This document shows positions 45,894-58,112 of a DNA stretch of 64,000 nucleotides, one piece after another. The DNA is taken from contig WHVD01000210.1 of the NCBI GenBank assembly GCA_015178975.1, forward strand, positions 1 through 64,000. Reading direction: 5' to 3'. This DNA comes from Hysterangium stoloniferum (lineage: Eukaryota > Basidiomycota > Agaricomycetes > Hysterangiales > Hysterangiaceae). Position numbers and translations under genes: made by a program. Numbering within the stretch: the stretch's first letter is position 1; each line of letters opens with the position of its first letter. The notes beneath the pieces were generated by a model that had not been told where the DNA came from, searched no databases, and was given only the letters and a program-made list of their open reading frames with translations.

Positions 45894-46194
45894 TGTGAGA
45901 GGTATCTCAATTCCATTTTTCCTTAGTCGTCTTAGTTGTCTTACTGCTACTAAAGCCAACTAAAACTATTTGCTTTCTATATTGTACTTTAATAGTCAAT
46001 ATATAGTCGCTAGGGAATCGTACTGCAAAGTCGATTCCTTTTCCCTTAGTTGTCTTAGTTGTCTTACCACTACGAAAGCCGACTACAGCTATTCACTTTC
46101 TATATTGTATGATAGTCAATATATAGTTGTGTCGTACCTAAAGGGTCGATATTCTTTGTATATAGAGCGGTCAGAACTTCCATGATTCTTCACA
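45894..46194 (+). mobile_element. LTR (TGTGA...TCACA), 301 bp
   Basis: Inverted ends TGTGA / TCACA. It contains two copies of a TCCNTTTTTCCTTAGTCGTC-like tract and ends TTCTTTGTATATAGAGCGGT, CAGAACTTCC, ATGATTCTTCACA. Shorter relatives lie at 767-901 and 1-207. No target-site duplication is evident, so it is probably a 3' LTR of a degraded element. Confidence 0.7.
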
Positions 46195-46599
46195 CCAGCC
46201 CTCTTCTTCTTTGAGACAATCCCTTGAATGAGGAAATTGTTCACCCAAGGGTATACAGTAGATATTTTAGCCTTACTAAGCTACTCTATCTATAGGACTC
46301 ACAAGTGTCATCAGATTGAGATTATTAATGACAGCCAAAATTGCAACAGAAATTACACAGCAAATTACTTGGAATGTTTTTCAGTAATCTCACACTCTTT
46401 TACATGAATTGTATTAACTATATATCCCAAAATTCATTCACCATCTGCTACGTTTGTTGCTATTGAGCCATTAGGGTTTAGAAAGGCTATGACCAGACTG
46501 CAGGGGGGTTTGGGTGCAGAGGTTTGGTTTTAATGATGATTGGGAGGATGCTTAAAGATATCAAAGTGAGGAGGAGCCCATTTGAGGAGATGCTGATGG
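46195..46599. other. Intergenic, nothing recognised
   Basis: AT-rich, no open frame of note and no repeat that I could match elsewhere in the window. Confidence 0.4.
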
Positions 46600-47115
46600 G
46601 ATGTTGTTATGAAGGAAAAGATGAATATAATATATATTATTGTCATCCACAGTGGGCCCGTCCACTTCCCTAATTTCATACATAAAATACATACAAGGGG
46701 GGGGGGTAGACATATAATTTGGTGGAAGGGGTTTTTGGATAAACCCTAATTTGTGGGAAAAAAGAAGGATTTTTTGTGTGCATGTGTGGAAATAATACAT
46801 ATATATAATATAATATAATATACAATATTTGGAGACTTAAAAAGACTGAGATGAGACATCTTGGCAGTGAACTGATTTTGGAGTGTGTGACGGATTTCCT
46901 GAAGAGGATCTACCTGCAAATTCTTCCTACTTTTCGTCAGGAAAGTAGTAAGAATCACTCCCTGTAAGCTAAGCGGGGGAGGGCTGGGGCCATATGACGT
47001 CCCCAGGTTAAACCGGTGGTAGATGTATATTTAGAAATTGGGTGCTAGTACGGGGACAGATGCCCTGCATTGACGCCCATCTCAGAGGGGATTCATTTTC
47101 TAGAGTGGCATGGCA
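46600..47115 (+). repeat. Dispersed segments shared with 10.4-10.7 kb
   Basis: ACATATAATTTGGTGGAAGG to CCTAATTTGTGG (46709-46756) and AGAAATTGGGTGCTAGTAC to TCTAGAGTGGCAT (47033-47115) match the 10.49-10.69 kb segment. Between them is an inverted copy of the 44-45 kb hairpin (TCCCTGTAAGCTAAGCGGGG, 46955-47005). Confidence 0.75.
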
Positions 47116-47312
47116 ACTGATTCTGATCACATTCTCACCCACTGCACCTTGCTCTGAAAGTTTTGCCAGTGCTGATAATCTGCAGGATTGAATGTTCTCA
47201 TCAGAGTTGTTCAGCAGTGTGACAAAGTCACAAATGGTACCATGTAGGCCACTTCCAAGTCTAGCTGAAAACTGCATATTATATTGCACCCCCATTTCCA
47301 TTGTGATTGCCT
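47116..47312 (-). pseudogene. HEAT-repeat-like gene fragment
   Basis: On the minus strand GTICDFVTLLNNSDENIQSC and RLSALAKLSEQ follow the basidiomycete HEAT/ARM-repeat consensus (LL..SD..V...L.AL..LS..). It is bounded on the left by the dispersed segment ending at 47115 and on the right by array 4, which begins in the same exon near 47312. Only about one and a half repeats remain. Confidence 0.55.
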
Positions 47313-48760
47313 GTGCATGGGTGTTCATCCTGGATGAACACCTGCATATGTGCAATATAGGCAGCTTTGGCGCTAAAGTTGCCTGTGCACAGGTGTTCAT
47401 CCTGGATGAACACCTGCGTATGCGCAATACAGGCAGCTTTGGTGCTAAAGTTGCCTGTGCAAGAGTGTTCATCCTGGATGAACACCTGTATATGCGCAAT
47501 ACAGGCAGCTTCGGCGCTAAAGTTGCCTGTGCAAGGGTGTTCATCCTGGATGAACACCTGTATATGCGCAATACAGGCAGCTTCGGCACTAAAGTTGCCT
47601 GTGCATGGGTGTTCATCCTGGATGAACACCTGCATATGCGCAATACAGGCAGCTTCGGCACTAAAGTTGCCTGTGCATGGGTGTTCATCAGGGATGAACA
47701 CCTGCATATGCACAACACAGGCAGCTTCGGCGCTAAAGTTGCTCATGCACAGGTGTTCATCCTGGATGAACACCTGCATATGCACAACACAGGGAGCTTC
47801 GGCGCTAAAGTTGCCTGTGCATGGGTGTTCATCCTGGATGAACACCTGCATACGCACAATACAGGCAGCTTGGGTGCTAAAGTTGCCTGGGCAAGGGTGT
47901 TCATCCTGGATGAACACCTGTATATGCGCAATACAGGCAGCTTGGGCACTAAAGTTGCCTGTGCATGGGTGTTCATCCTGGATGAACACTTGTATATGCG
48001 CAATACAGGCAGCTTGGGCGCTAAAGTTGCCTGTGCATGGGTGTTCATCCTGGATGAATCCCTGCATACATGCAATACAGGCAGCTTGGGCGCTAAAGTT
48101 GCCTGTGCATGGGTGTTCATCCTGGATGAACACCTGCATATGCGCAATACAGGCAGCTTGGGCGCTAAAGTTGCCTGTGCAAGGGTGTTCATCCTGGATG
48201 AACACCTGCATATGCGTAACACAGGCAGCTTGGGCGCTAAAGTTGCCTGTGTATGGGTGTTCATCCTGGATGAACACTTGTATATGCACAATACAGGCAC
48301 CTTCGGTGCTAAAGTTGCCTGTGCAAGGGTGTTCATCTTGGATGAACACCTGCATACGTGCAATACAGGCAGCTTCGGCGCTAAAGTTGCCCATGCACAG
48401 GTGTTCATCCTGGATGAACACCTGCATATGCGCAGTACAGGCAGCTTTGGCACTAAAGTTGCCTGTGCAAGGGTGTTCATCCTGGATGAACATCTGCATA
48501 CACGCATCTCAGGCAGCTTTGGCGCTAAAGTTGCCTGTGCATGGGTGTTCATCCTGGATGAACACCTGCATATGTGCAATACAGGCAGCTTCGGCGCTAA
48601 AGTTGCCTGTGCAAGGGTGTTCATCCTGGATGAACACCTGCATATGCGCAATACAGGCAGCTTAGGCGCTAAAGTTGCCTGTGCAAGGGTGTTCATCCTG
48701 GATGAACACCTGCATACACGCAACTTTCGCCCTAGAGTAAAAGTTGCGTGCACACAGCTG
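47313..48760 (+). repeat. Capped palindromic 72-bp minisatellite, array 4 (about 20 units)
   Basis: Longest array of the family, with the same orientation and the same two palindromes as array 1. Units differ mainly by single substitutions (GTGCATGGGTG or GTGCAAGGGTG in the spacer; CGGCGCT or GGGCGCT in P2). Some units have lost arm symmetry (for example GGATGAATCCCTG at 48055). It drives open frames of up to 553 codons on the plus strand and 406 on the minus strand. Confidence 0.92.
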
Positions 48761-48875
48761 TTCATCCTGGTCCCTAGATGCCCTACCCTATGTAAAATGG
48801 ATCTGGTCCCTAGATATTGCACCCTATGTAAAATGGATCTGGTCCCTAGATGAACCCTACCAGACCCATATAACC
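48761..48875 (+). repeat. Conserved cap of array 4
   Basis: Differs from the cap at 14721-14835 by only a few bases (CCCTACCCTATG versus CCCTACTCTATG, ATATTGC versus ATGTTAC). It ends at ATATAACC; the next bases (CTAAGAATG) differ from those at array 1. Confidence 0.88.
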
Positions 48876-49580
48876 CTAAGAATGTTCATAGACAGAGTTC
48901 GCGTTTATGAGTGGACTTGTAGGAATCTGAGGAGGGTGTCATGTTCGAGCGGCGGGAGGTTAGAGAAGGATATAGAGGCGGAGATCTGACTGCGGTACAG
49001 GTTTCGTGGCGACGAAGGTGCAGCGGCGATATTGAGAAAAGTGTGGGATCTTCCATACCCAGTCATAGAGGATGGTGACCCAGAATATCCTCGCGTTGGA
49101 AAACGTCCATGTCCTGAAAAAGACACAAGATGAATAAACCACGAAGTGAATGAACCGAAGGGAATAAAGAGCCCACCTTCAGTCTAAAAACAAGCCCTGC
49201 CTCCATGAAGCCTACCTCATATGCCCAACCATGCCAAAAGCCACGGCAAAACCGCTCTTGCAGATCACCAATGTCAGAGGGACAGATACGCCATTGTAGG
49301 ATGGCGAGCAATGAGACGCAACGCTATTGAACAATGGTTGAAGGACTCGGATTGCAACATAGGCCCCGGATGTTCAGCTCACCACAACAATTGCTATTCG
49401 CCCCTATTAATTCAATAAAGCTTGTTCTCATCGTATCGCATTCTCTTCTGCCCTCGCTTTAAGATAGGAGGTCGAGGTCACTATTAATCAACTTAGATCC
49501 GTGCCAGCATACTCAGGTTAGCCAGCATTTACATAGACGCGCAGTATTAGAAGCGCCTGTAACTAATATAATCTCTGTCA
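48876..49580 (-). other. Possible degraded coding region, unrecognised
   Basis: Minus-strand pieces DIGDLQERFCRGFWHGWAYE (about 49270) and ISFSNLPPLEHDTLLRFLQV (about 48930) look protein-like, in different frames and interrupted. I do not recognise them. Confidence 0.3.
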
Positions 49581-50300
49581 TTTGTTTGTGACACTGGGCA
49601 AGCAAATAGAGTTCTATTGCGTCGCCACCGCTCTTTTGCGTGACCGGAAAAAGATAGGGCCGTGCTCAAGCCATAGACGGCCGAGAGGTTGAGTGTTGGG
49701 AACGGCCCAATGAAGCCTTGCAGAGAGGTTGAGAACACGAGTGCAGGAGGACTTGATGTAAAGTTTGTAAGCATCGCTGCGCCAACGTCCTAGCAATTGG
49801 ATTTCATAGTCGGTGAACCCTGCTTCCGCAGCAGAAGATGCCGTACCTCTATGGAAGGAATGACCTGCAAATGAGGCAGGATTGAAACCAGCAGCATGGA
49901 GGAAGGATTTGAGTGAAGACACGAAGAGTGAATACTGGAGGGAGGACCCATCGCCGTTGGAAAATAGTGGTGAAGTGGGAGAGCATGGATCCACGGTGAA
50001 GAGGTGTTTGAGGGCCTGCACAACACAAGTGGTGGCAGCAACGGCGGCGACGTAGGTAGTGACGCCTTTTCAAAAGGGGTTGGTTTTAGAGGCAGGAAAG
50101 GTGATAGTTATGTGAGAGGTCCTCGAAATTAGGTAAGAAGGAAATGGAATTCCTGGTCAGGTGAGCCGAAGGATCGAAGGATTGAAATGTGTTCCCTTTG
50201 ATGGTAAATTCCTCACAGCGTAAGAATCCTGAAAAGGCCAGCTTAATGGCTGCGTCAATTGTAGCAGCAAGGAGTGATTCATTTAAGATAACAGCTTAGC
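49581..50300 (-). pseudogene. Tyrosine recombinase (integrase family) fragment
   Basis: Minus strand: AATIDAAIKLAFSGFLRCEE, a frameshift near 50110, TITFPASKTNPF, a TGA at 50070-50072, then KGVTTYVAAVAATTCVVQAL. The C-terminal catalytic signature follows: AGHSFHRGTASSAAEAGF (H..R box) and LGRWRSDAYKLYI with the likely nucleophile Tyr, ending near 49614. This layout fits the tyrosine recombinases of Crypton, Ngaro or related fungal elements; I cannot tell which, since no RT or element ends are visible. The TGA fits CGA-to-TGA at an Arg. Confidence 0.75.
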
Positions 50301-51049
50301 GTTAGGCGCCATTTGAAAAGCGGCGACCGTTTCCTCGTTTCCTTAATCCGTCGAACGTCGTTTGTGTCACCTTCAGTAATGTCATCAAGAGAATGACTCC
50401 CTCTGCAACCAAATTCAATTCTGATTGAGCTACTTTAAATATTCCGCACTTTGGCGAAAAACCTGACTGAAAATTAGTCCGCTAACCGCACCTTGGATTG
50501 TTATTGCACAGGTGAGTTTTCATCGTGGCTGTATCGATCGATCCCATAACTACAACCAGTCCTCAGTTGATGATAATGTGTTCGTCAAAAGTCCAACGAA
50601 GACCACCATTCCCACTGACATCCTTTACCAACTCTTTTATCCCTCTGCTTCTACGACTTCTTCACATGTTCGAACCCAAATCCTACGTAGCTATAGCGTG
50701 CCCCAGTGACACCGATGTTGAATCATGGTATCACACACTCTGTGCTCATGCCGTGTCAGCAGAGCACAGCAACATTGTAGTCAGCACCAAAGCACAGGTG
50801 TTATGGCGAATCAAGGAAAAGAATACGACGCCAGAACACGAATACTTTGTTGCTGAGGTTCTCCATGATGATGGCAAGACCCGCTATCTTCGCATCGAGC
50901 GGTTTTCGGAAGATTACGTTCCTGCCACCGACAGCAAACGATTCACTGTTCAGGCCTCGCCGTTGGGGGAGTCACTGAAGACACGTGCAGCTGACGACAG
51001 GGTATTCACGGTGAGTGGATGGCCCAACGGTGAGAGGGAGGTTTCATAG
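50293..51049 (+). CDS. Copy B of a dispersed small-gene family, uncharacterised
   Basis: The plus-strand frame 50525-51049 (174 codons) encodes LTSFTNSFIPLLLRLLHMFE, then SDTDVESWYHTLCAHAVSAE, then HEYFVAEVLHDDGKTRYLRI and ERFSEDYVPAT. The C-terminal half aligns with copy C (HEYFIAKIQHADGCTRYLRI, ERFPEDYIPTT). The core HEY.(V/I)AE/K...RYLRIER recurs, as I recall, in uncharacterised Agaricomycete proteins. The N-terminal third may be 5' untranslated sequence rather than protein, because in copies A and C the homologous region lies upstream of a later ATG. It stands in inverse orientation to copy C, with the probable PHD-SET gene between them. Confidence 0.55.
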
Positions 51050-51189
51050 TCGTTAATCCACTGCGGCTGGCCCTCATCCAAACTCTTTCGCCTTTATTCT
51101 TATTTTTATTTGCAATCTCATTCTTTCTCGTTTATATTCATTTTCGTCCTCTTATCCACATTTTACTAACTTCTCTGCTGTCCTGCCCC

Positions 51190-51440
51190 GCACAGTATCA
51201 TCTAGCCTCACAATTCAATGTGAATCATGTTCCGGAGGTGTATCTCTGTGGGCGCTGTAATCCGCGGGCTGTTGATGGAGAGGAGGAGGATGAAGAAGGC
51301 TCTGGAGGGCAAGAGGTGGGCAGAGAAGAGGAATGTGAATGAGGAGGGGAAGGGTGGTGTGGATGTGGGTGAGGGGGATTGTGAGGGGGAGAGATGAGTG
51401 TTACTTCTGCGGCGGGGAGTGAGAGGACCTGTTGGGTCAT

Positions 51441-51478
<38 letters not shown>

Positions 51479-54400
51479 TCAAGACGAGGGAGAAACGTCG
51501 TGGCCCTGGGCGGAGAAAGGCGAGTGCGAGTGCGAGTGCGAGCGGTGTGGGTCATAGTCGCGGGACGAGCGTCGATATGGACACATCAATATCAGCCGCT
51601 GAGCGTGAACATAATCACGAGCGGGCCCGGGAGCGCGAACAGACCAGCACAGGCCGCTACCGCGACAGGGACTTTTTGCGAGTATTGGAACGAGCCTGAA
51701 CGATCATGAAAAAGACCGAAACGAAGACCAGGAAATCGACGTTTGAGATAACACCCCCTATTACACCCAGGATCGGGATGGAAACGTACGAAGTCAAAGT
51801 CAAAGACACGCTTGCCGTCGTCGTTATCACCGTTTAAACCCGCGAGGCCGACTTTGCAGTTGGTATCGCCGTTGGGTACGAATGTTGGTGTGGGTTTGTC
51901 CGCGGCATCTGGATCTGGGTCGTGACAACCATCACAGCATCAACACGATTCACAGAACAACCTAAAACGCACGATCGTCCGGCGTTGTCATTCCATCGCG
52001 CACTAGGCCATTCGTCCCATATCAAAACAGGACCATTTGGCCGATCTCGTTGGGTGTTAGGGGGACGGAAGTAGATCGACGTCGTCGGGAACGGCGCCCG
52101 GTTTGGAGGCGGACGTGGAATTGGATAAGGGGTGTTCGTGATCGGTGGTGATGTGAAGGTGGATGATGACGATGAATCGACAATGAGGAGGGAAGAGTTT
52201 CGTCAATGGGACAAGGTCTGCGTTGATGATGACAAGCTAGAATGCTAATGCGATTATGTGGCCTATTTGTGTTCTGGTTCTTCCGTTCTGGTTATGCGTC
52301 TGATCAGCAGCTGGAGGAGAACAGCGGCGTTGGGGAACAACAGTAGGATGATCTCGAGTCGCCTCGAGTCGCACGGCAGCCACGCCCGCGCGTCGGATGC
52401 GGCCCACCACCATCTTCAACGTACAAATTTCTACTCAACGCCGAACGCCGAAAACCCGTCCTTAGCTGAACGGAACGCGGGTATCTCGCTGGGCATATTT
52501 GCGTTGAGGGACGCGAGGAGGTCGTGTTGGGGTGGGAGTGGCGTGATGGTGATGAGAGTGGTGATAGTGGGTGGTGCTCAGGAGATGTTGAAGATGTGCA
52601 TGGGTACGTGTACCTCTCCCATTGTTTTATCTATTTATTTTCGTTTTGATTTTTGTATTAATGCCGGCCACTCTTCTTTCCTTTTTTATAGTACATTCCT
52701 CGCGATGCGCGGCGTCCCCGGTCATTGCTGCTCTCATTGTACCATTCACAACCTGCGCCTGTGGCGGCTCATTATCCCTTTGTGGCGTAAGCACAAGCAC
52801 AAGCACAATTAGCGGCAATGTTGTCTCCCGCACCCACACCAACACCAGCACCAGGATAGTAACAGTCAAACCTACGTCATGCCCATTGTGCAGCCGAATA
52901 TTTACACGGCGACGGTGATGACCATGGTCTGGATCCTCTCCGGGATATAGACCGAGATCAAGGCCAAGACCAAGACAGTGACAAAAAGCGTGTCATTGTC
53001 TTAGTGACGACGGATGGGAAATGCGAGGCTGACGTTAATGACGTTGGAGGGCTTGTGAGGAAATAAGAACCGTGGTAATGCCGGGAAGGTGAAGGAGACG
53101 ACGACGGCGTCTGTCCCCCTTTGCGGTCATTTTACTCCCATTTCTGCACCTTCCCTCGCGTAAAGAAAACCAAATTCTCATCCATACAGGATGAAAATGC
53201 TCTCCCACCGAAGATGCGCAAGAAATGGACCGGACGAACTGTTAAGGAGCTGGATGTCGGTGGAGGTTCGCCTGGTGCTCCCGCGGATAGCGGCGAGGAT
53301 GAAGGAGGCGTAGGCGGAGATAGTTATGTGGGTGTTGAAATGGATGATGAGGTGGACGAAACGACATGCGAGGGCAAGACTGGTATAAGGTTTGCATTGG
53401 GAGTAGACGTGAGGGTGAATGGGGATGAGACTGGTTAGTTGCTTTATCCTACCTTCCCCGTTTTGCATGTTAATGTTTTTTCTTCCTCCCGTGCGTTTAG
53501 CGTTGATGTCACCCGGTACAGCAATGGCAGGGTTGTCCTTATGCGGGACATGACGATCATGACTCTCACCCGTTTGGGCGCATCCCTCCTACACCCAATA
53601 CAGCCGCAGTCACCATAACTGTATTCTCATCTTCCCCTGTTAAAGTAACCATACTCTCAACACCAACATCGATATCCTCCACACTGAGAAATGTGCCGTT
53701 GTTGCCGTCGTCTGCGGCTGGTACATGGCGTGAACCGTCATTTTCCGAGGTGCCGGTGCCAGATATTCCTGTTTGTGGGGAGAGCAGTAAAGAGATGGAT
53801 GTGGGATGTGGCGGTTGATCCTGCATGCATATTGCATCGAGACTGAAAGCAGTTTCGAATTCGCCAGAGGATGCGGATGAGAAAGTGATATATGAAAGGG
53901 GTTAATTGCGCTAAACGTACCGCATCCCTCGCCTCCTGCAGCACCCGCATCTACACACCCCTCTCTGCTTACGCTCGCTAACCCTGACGCTTAGCCCTCT
54001 GACCTTGTGCTGACACTACCCCCCACGCTTACACCAGGCACCACTCTTATCCCAATTTTACCATCCCGTGAGCCATCTCCACTCGTGCCATCTCCACCTC
54101 CTCCCGTACAAGCACCTCCACGCCTATCACTTTCGGACTGGAAAATTCGGAGAGAGAGGGAAAGAAAGGAGAAGGAGAGGGAGCGGAGTGATAAAGAGAA
54201 GGAGGACGGTGCTGGGTCTGGGGCCAATGTTGCCGTAGATGGAGTGAAGATGATGGAGACGGCCGTCACACTATGCCGCCCCATGTCGACGCGTCGTTCA
54301 TGGACATCGACGTGGATTTAAAGGAGATGGAGATCCTGAAAGCGATTCAGCGGTTGAATGATAGCGTGCAACCCACATCGCCGTACCCAGTCATGGCTGA

Positions 54401-55270
54401 ACCGTGAGACACCTCTTCTTGAGCCGTCTGTTGCAACGCATGCTCCTACTGAACTGACCAATACTGCGCATCCCGAAGAGACTACGACTCGTATCCTAAA
54501 CAGCCTTTCGCGTCGATAAAGTAGCCTTTCAAACTCGGCCTGAGCGTGGACGGAACCGTCCCGTTTACGTCTCCACTGGATGTATTGTCGCGGTCGTTGG
54601 AAGGAGGACTCTTTCGCCTAGTTTGAGTGTTGGTGAGAGGATCCCCTCGCGTGAAGGAAATGAGGAGATCAGATCGTCTGGGTCGTCTTCCGATCGCGTG
54701 CAATATCCGTCAGACTCACATTTGCCAGTTGGCTTCCTCGCCTACATCCCGTTCCCCTCCCCTTGCGCCCTTAACAACTCAATCCCCTGCCCACCGTGGC
54801 CGTTCCTTTTTTGAAGAAGGCGAGATGCATGGATCACCCAACCGCCGCAGCCATCACCACCAACACCACCCCCTGCGCTGACCGCTAAGCTCTTCAGCCG
54901 CTTTGACCAATCTTCACCACCACCTGCACCACACAATCGAGGTGGTATGCCCTTCCGCTTCTATGGCCGAGGATTTTCACCTCCCCAATCGCGAGGGTTC
55001 TCACCCCCTCAACAACGCTTTTCTCTCTACGCCCTTCGTCCTCTTCATTGCCCCCACGTCATCTCCCCCATGCAAACAGTCCCGGCGGCTTTCGGTTCTG
55101 GCTCCGGTCCCATACGCATACTCACCCCCCCACGCAGTTGCGATCACTTTATTACCGTGCATCAGCCCCGTATTGCTCCTCGCCGTTATATCGTTATGTT
55201 CTGTGACCAGCAGGGAACTTACAGCCGAGTGCGGATGTTAGACATTGGCGGGGCGTGGGTGGGCTCTGGA
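51190..55270 (+). pseudogene. Probable PHD-SET (Set3/UpSET-like) gene, badly degraded
   Basis: Plus-strand pieces in a plausible order: HLASQFNVNHVPEVYLCGRC then NPRAVDGEEEDEE (51196-51290), like the C-terminal half of a PHD finger; LGIFALRDA followed in another frame by EEVVLGWEWRDGDES (52485-52560), like the end of a SET domain; VPFTTCACGG (52740); then PPRLSLSDWKIRRERERKEK (54110-54170) and DASFMDIDVDLKEMEILKAI (54280). A minus-strand-coded stretch at 53566-53826 inside this span belongs to a different paralogous family. A GAGGAC run codes for acidic low complexity near 51440. The assignment rests on recalled mushroom SET proteins and is tentative. Confidence 0.4.
53560..53830 (-). CDS. 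Paralogue of the 42.9-43.6 kb fragment, single-unit form
   Basis: Minus strand: ENDGSRHVPAADDGNNGTFL, SVEDIDVGVESMVTLTGEDE, NTVMVTAAVLGVGG. The region equivalent to the 18-bp array of the other copy is one unit long (DVGVESM). Function unknown. It is embedded antisense in the degraded PHD-SET region. Confidence 0.45.
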
Positions 55271-55289
55271 TCTGGTTAGGGTCAGAGGT

Positions 55290-56000
55290 AGGGTACGAAT
55301 CATCAGAGTTATGGCAGCACCCTGTCGTGTCTTGGCCATCCGCTAACCGTGGAAACCTCGTCGGGAGCTGCACGCTCCTTGAGTGAGTCCATCGACAATG
55401 AGACACGAGAGGCGGAATGTTGCCTGGTGGTAGTAGGAATATAGTCTTCCGGAAACCGCTCGATGCGAAGATAGCGAGTGCAGCCGTCAGCGTGTTGAAT
55501 CTTAGCAATGAAATATTCGTGCACCGCCGACGTATCTCTTTCCTTCATCCGCCGTAGCTCCAGCGCTCTTGAATTGTTTATAATGTGGTCATACTCTGCT
55601 GACACTACATAATTGCAAACATCCCGATGCCATGAATCGATTCCAGATTTGTCGGGGCACCCTGTAGATCCGTTGGCTTCAGGGTCGGCCATGTGAAGAA
55701 GTCATAGAAGGGCTAGGATAAAGGAGTTGGTAAAGGATGTAAGTGAGAATCGTGAGCTTCGCAGGGCTTTGACGGCTTCATTATTATCGATACAGCCACG
55801 ATGAAAACTAACTTTCCCATGCAATGACAATCCAACGTTTTTTGCCGGAAGGTGGGATGCCCAAAGCAACTGAATCAGAATCGGTTTTGGTTAGAGAAAG
55901 ACACGAGGGGGTGTCATTATCCTAATGACGTTACGCAAAGTGACACAAATGAGGTCTCTCTACATTTTCAAATGGCGCCTAACATGAAGCTTATGCGCAA
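55290..56000 (-). CDS. Copy C of the dispersed small-gene family
   Basis: The minus-strand frame 55309-55692 (127 codons, ATG start) encodes GCPDKSGIDSWHRDVCNYVV, SAEYDHIINNSRALELRRMK, HEYFIAKIQHADGCTRYLRI and ERFPEDYIPTT. The upstream region (55700-56000) matches copy A closely, including a GTGTCATTATCC / GTGACAC element and GGCGCCTAAC at the outer edge (55974). Open from start to stop, so possibly expressed. The biochemical role is unknown to me. Confidence 0.6.
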
Positions 56001-58112
56001 AATCCCTTTATTTCTTTCTACCCGAGTAGGCATACGAACCCTAACGCTAGGCTATGGCATTGGAAATGCAGCAATATAAACCAAACCCAATGGTGCGAAA
56101 ATCGAGCAAAGCACATAAATATTCATACTGACTCAGAGTCCACAGCACTGATATGGCTGCTCTTGAACACACCCTGACCACGCCGTATACGCACAGCATT
56201 GCTCAAAGAGCAAGTAATGGGCAAGTAAAGCGCATCGATCCACACGCATCGAGTCTATGGGGTTCGCTCGGGTGTTCGCCGGCCTTTGTTGGCCTTAACA
56301 ATTCCATCCACATCCCACACAACGCACCCTTTCTCTCCATCAATTCCGCTAACCGTATCAGGATCTTCATCAGTCCAAGTCTCCGGAACAACTCTCTTGC
56401 ATAGCATATCTCATACGCCCTCCACGAAGTGCCAGGAGGCTTGGACGGCGTATTTGGACCGCTCATGAAAGGGAGGGGCAGAGGCAGCAGGGGAAGTGGG
56501 GGGGTGTAAGCACAGGTGGGCTTAAACTTGCTGAGAGGTAAAGAGACCGGGGTGCTGGGCTTGGAATGTGATTTGGATGGTCCAGTAGTTGATGTTGCTT
56601 TGCCGTCGAGGTCTTTGGGCGCTTTGCTTTGGAAGGTGATTTTGGGTCGATCGGTTCATTGTCACGTCTTCAGAATGTCCACAACGATGGTTTTTGAAGC
56701 CATATACTTATGACTGACGTTCTTGCGAAGGAGCATTCAGAGTGAGGTGTGTCGATCATCGTATTTATTCATCTGGTGTTTTCCCGTTCACATTTCTCAC
56801 ATAATTCCACATGTTCTTTAGGAATTGCTGATTCTCCTTGGCCATGTTGCCTTCACTATGCAATACAAGCGTGCAAGAAGCTAGCATGGTTTGGACCCTG
56901 ACGCCATCTATCTGACCCTTTTAATCCTGACACACTAGGCTTCACGCCTGTTATCCTTGTATACCATTCGCCCTTCTTACTTAGTTGTCTACCACCATCT
57001 AGTTTTCTTCATCATCTATTCGCCTACGTTGCACATTCTTATCTGACATTTGTCACCTCTATCAGAATGTCACAAGGCCATGCTCCCACCACAGCCTACA
57101 GTATTGTCACAATCGCTACATTCACCCTCCAGCCAACGCTGCATCATGTCCGCCGGTACTTCAGTTTGTGGGGCATGGAACTCATCAGTATAAAATCTGC
57201 TTTTCTGCTTTGGGAGCACCTTGGATCTGGATCCTATGCAACTTCTCACCAGATGCATTGCATATGCAATCGTCTTGAAAGGTGTCCCATCTAGAATTCC
57301 CTTATTCAATATTCACTTTGGCTGGATATTTAGAAATAAAAGATTTGTATCTGGCAAATAGGCTGCTTTGTGAAGACTCGGGATGACATCCTGCTGTTAA
57401 GGATTCTGGTTGGAGATCTCCTGAGTCATTCCATATTAAAATATGCAAGCCTGGTTATCACAGTATGAGGACTCTTGTTCTGTTGGAGTGTAGCCACTTA
57501 AGAGATGAGCAAGTAGAAACTAAACCAGTGATATAACTAGGCTTCCAGATAAGGTTCTACTCTCATCTGGACATAACTATATACTAGTATACATGGTCTA
57601 TGCACTACTAACTATGTCTATCAATGTAATCAATGAACTCATCAGATGATTGGATAGGTGCACAGTACTAATAATAACAATCACATGCATGAACTGGTAA
57701 GAAATAAGGAATCACAAAACAATATACAATACCATACTAGTTGTATGTTATCATATTCTAATACTCCAGCCCATTACCAGAGGTGTAGTTAGATCACATT
57801 TCAGGGTATTTTGAATGTAATTCTAAACCTTTTCATGCAATATACTAGCCGATATAGCCACTTTTTCTGGTTGTGGGACCACTGCTAGATTTATGCTACC
57901 GAGGACACAAAGGCAATGAGCATATTCCACTGTCTGTAGCTGTTGTAGAGGAGTGGGTTGACGATTGGGTGAGTAAACAATAATGCTATGTTCATGTACT
58001 CTGTATGATAATCGACGGGTTTCAGTGGCAAGGAGAAAGGGGCTGCCATGACCCACTGACTATCGTCAAGACTGCAAAGGGGGCATGGCAGTCATGGTGG
58101 GCACTGGGGAGC
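56001..58112. other. Intergenic, no confident gene
   Basis: Several short open frames (56153-56404, 57067-57294 plus; 56203-56466 minus) have no motif that I recognise. 57300-57790 is AT-rich. No tandem repeats. Confidence 0.35.

Noticed and set aside
47192..48853. A 553-codon frame, the second-longest in the window, as a gene
   Set aside because: It is array 4 read through; most of the frame is the 72-bp unit and it has competing open frames of 432, 406 and 359 codons over the same DNA.
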